Below are positions 5,786-7,480 of a stretch of 7,480 nt of DNA, piece after piece. Source of the DNA: Bryobacterales bacterium (GTDB lineage Bacteria; Acidobacteriota; Terriglobia; Bryobacterales; Bryobacteraceae); assembly GCA_025353235.1 (NCBI GenBank), contig JANXQZ010000166.1, forward strand, positions 1-7,480, given 5' to 3'. Below the pieces are notes generated by a model that was given only the letters and a program-made list of their open reading frames with translations, was not told where the DNA came from and did not search any database. The translations under genes and the position numbers were made by a program. Each line of letters begins with the position of its first letter. Position 1 is the stretch's first letter.

Positions 5786-7480
5786 AGAAGCTGATCGTAC
5801 TGCCGTTGTTGCTGGCGGGCCTTTTGTCGGCGCAGACCGAGGTGCGGAGAGCTCTGATTCTTCCCTCTTACAAGGACCTGAAATTTGCGCCTCTGCCGCC
5901 GCTCAAGATTCCAGAGCCGGTGATGGTGACGCTGCCCAACGGAATGAAGCTGTACCTGCTGGAGGATCACGAGTTGCCGATTATCAGCGGAACCGCGCTG
6001 ATTCGGACTGGCAACCTCTTTGATCCGCCCACTAAGCGGGGTTTGGCGCAGCTGACCGGCTCCGTGCTGCGGTCCGGCGGAACCCAATCTAAAACGGGCG
6101 ACCAAATCGATGTGCAGCTCGAGAATCTCGCAGCGTCGGTCGAAAGCAATATCGGAGAGGGGTCGGGTACGATGTCGTTTTCGGCGTTGCGCGAGAACGC
6201 GGATGAAGTGCTTGCCGTCTTCAAGGATCTAATCGTGTCGCCGGAGTTCCGGCAAGATAAGGTGGACCTGGACAAGACCCAGACGCGCAGCGGCATCGCG
6301 CGCCGGAACGATGATGCTGGGGGGATTCTGGAGCGCGAATTTTCGAACATCCTGTACGGTCGCGATACGCCTTATGGGTGGAGCATGGAGTATGCCGACA
6401 TCGATACTATTCAGCGGCAGGATCTCGTCGATTTTTACAAGCGCTACTACTTTCCCGAGAACATTCAACTAGCGGTGTACGGAGACTTCTCGGCGGCGGA
6501 GATGCAGGCGAAGCTGGGCCGTCTGTTCGCCGGCTGGACTGTAAAGCAACCCCCGGTGCCGAAGTTCCCGGAGGTGCATAAGACGCCCGTCCCCGGTGTC
6601 TATCTGGCAACGAAAACGGACGTGACTCAGACCTTTTTTGCGGTCGGGCATCTCGGGGGCGTGTTCCGCGATCAGGACTATCCCGCGCTTGAGGTAGCCG
6701 GACAAATTTTGGGTGGCGGCTTTTCCAGCCGGCTATTCCAACGCATCCGAACTAAGCTCGGGTACGCCTATGGCATCAATGCGAATTGGGGTGCCAACTA
6801 TGACCATCCAGGATTGTTTCAGATAAGCGGGAGCACCCAATCGGTGCATACGGTGGATTCGCTGCGGGCGGTGCGCGAAGAACTCGACAAAATGCGAACC
6901 GGCGAGGTGACGGATCCGGAGTTGCAGACCGCGAAGGATACCGTGCTGAACGGCTTCGTTTTCAACTTCGACCGTCCCAGCAAGACTCTGAACCGCGTAC
7001 TTCTTTACGAATATTATGGCTACCCGAAAGATTTCATCCTGCAATATCAGACGGCGATTGGGGCCGTAACGAAAGCCGATGTCTTGCGTGTGTCCAAGCA
7101 GTATCTGAAACCGGAGGATCTTACCATCGTAGCCGTGGGCAATCCCGCCGAGTTCAAGACTCCGCTTGCTGAACTTGGCTTCAAAGTTCAGCCCATCGAT
7201 TTGACGATCCCGGAGCGTAAGAAAGCCGCTCCGAAGGCGGACGCGGGCAGCTTGCGCAAGGGTGGTGAGCTCCTTGCCAAGATGCAAGCCGCGCTGGGAG
7301 GGGCCGACAAGCTGGCTGCCATCAAAGATTTTCAGTATCAGGCAGACTTCGCCATTCAGATGGGTGGCATGAAGGCAAAGCAGCGGAATTCGTTCCTTGC
7401 GCCTTCGACGATGCGGCAGGATCTTGAGCTTCCGTTCGGCAAACAGTCCGTGTATTACGATGGGCAATCCGGCTGGATGG
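5782..7480 (+). CDS. M16 peptidase-like non-catalytic subunit with LolA-like C-terminal extension, 3' end outside window
   Basis: An open frame of 566 codons runs to the window edge without a stop. GTG at 5782 overlaps the TGA of the upstream M16 gene (GTGA), and MKKLIVLPLLLAGLLSAQ is a signal peptide, which fixes this start. Residues about 45-235 are the N-terminal M16 domain, but the HxxEH position reads QLTGS (90-94) in GLAQLTGSVLRSGGT, so zinc binding and catalysis are lost. Residues about 255-470 form the C-terminal M16 domain with GGGFSSRLFQRIRTKLGYAY (311-330), the R/Y-type substrate-binding block of inactive M16B partners. It therefore probably pairs with the upstream enzyme. From about residue 487, after a Lys/Ala-rich linker, MQAALGGADKLAAIKDF and later YYDGQSGWM resemble LolA-like outer-membrane lipoprotein-sorting domains. 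That part is incomplete here. Confidence 0.92.
   Translation, partial: MKKLIVLPLLLAGLLSAQTEVRRALILPSYKDLKFAPLPPLKIPEPVMVTLPNGMKLYLLEDHELPIISGTALIRTGNLFDPPTKRGLAQLTGSVLRSGGTQSKTGDQIDVQLENLAASVESNIGEGSGTMSFSALRENADEVLAVFKDLIVSPEFRQDKVDLDKTQTRSGIARRNDDAGGILEREFSNILYGRDTPYGWSMEYADIDTIQRQDLVDFYKRYYFPENIQLAVYGDFSAAEMQAKLGRLFAGWTVKQPPVPKFPEVHKTPVPGVYLATKTDVTQTFFAVGHLGGVFRDQDYPALEVAGQILGGGFSSRLFQRIRTKLGYAYGINANWGANYDHPGLFQISGSTQSVHTVDSLRAVREELDKMRTGEVTDPELQTAKDTVLNGFVFNFDRPSKTLNRVLLYEYYGYPKDFILQYQTAIGAVTKADVLRVSKQYLKPEDLTIVAVGNPAEFKTPLAELGFKVQPIDLTIPERKKAAPKADAGSLRKGGELLAKMQAALGGADKLAAIKDFQYQADFAIQMGGMKAKQRNSFLAPSTMRQDLELPFGKQSVYYDGQSGWM

Noticed and set aside
5626..7467. Long minus-strand open frames opposite the second M16 gene (for example 6733-7467)
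   Set aside because: They are antisense shadows of a continuous plus-strand frame with clear M16 domains and a signal peptide.

Overview
The window looks like chromosomal DNA from an acidobacterium, most likely in the Solibacter/Bryobacter group. This is an inference from protein style, not a database match. The main clues are the cysteine-rich secreted protein ending in a CxxC tail, the paired M16 peptidases whose second member appears to carry a lipoprotein-binding-like tail, and an intergenic hairpin repeat of a type I associate with these genomes. The DNA is moderately GC-rich and densely coding. I see no phage, transposase, CRISPR array, tRNA or rRNA.

Layout. Positions 1-531 hold the 3' end of an ABC-F ATPase gene (Uup-like). 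It is followed with zero spacing by a GTG-started YihY/BrkB family inner-membrane protein gene (532-1410). A hairpin at 1426-1461 separates this pair from a convergent minus-strand gene (1495-2667) for an exported, low-complexity protein with a 12-proline linker. A divergent control region (about 2668-2829) contains two palindromes and an 8-codon mini-ORF. That mini-ORF overlaps the start of a secreted serine beta-lactamase-fold hydrolase (2830-4059).

The next intergenic region (4060-4288) is occupied mainly by a 115-bp inverted-repeat element. After it come two M16 metallopeptidase genes overlapping by 4 bp (GTGA). The first (4289-5785) has the full zinc site. The second (5782 to beyond the window end) has lost HxxEH but keeps the C-terminal half, and appears to continue into a LolA/outer-membrane-lipoprotein-sorting-like domain. 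It has no stop in the window, so it runs off the right edge.

How the genes fit together. The two M16 proteins very probably form an active/inactive heterodimer in the periplasm or cell envelope. The beta-lactamase-fold protein and the minus-strand protein are also exported, so the middle and right of the window are mainly cell-envelope or extracellular functions. I see no convincing evidence of a wholly new system. The least ordinary items are the M16-LolA-like fusion, the mini-ORF coupled to the hydrolase start, and the composite inverted repeat.
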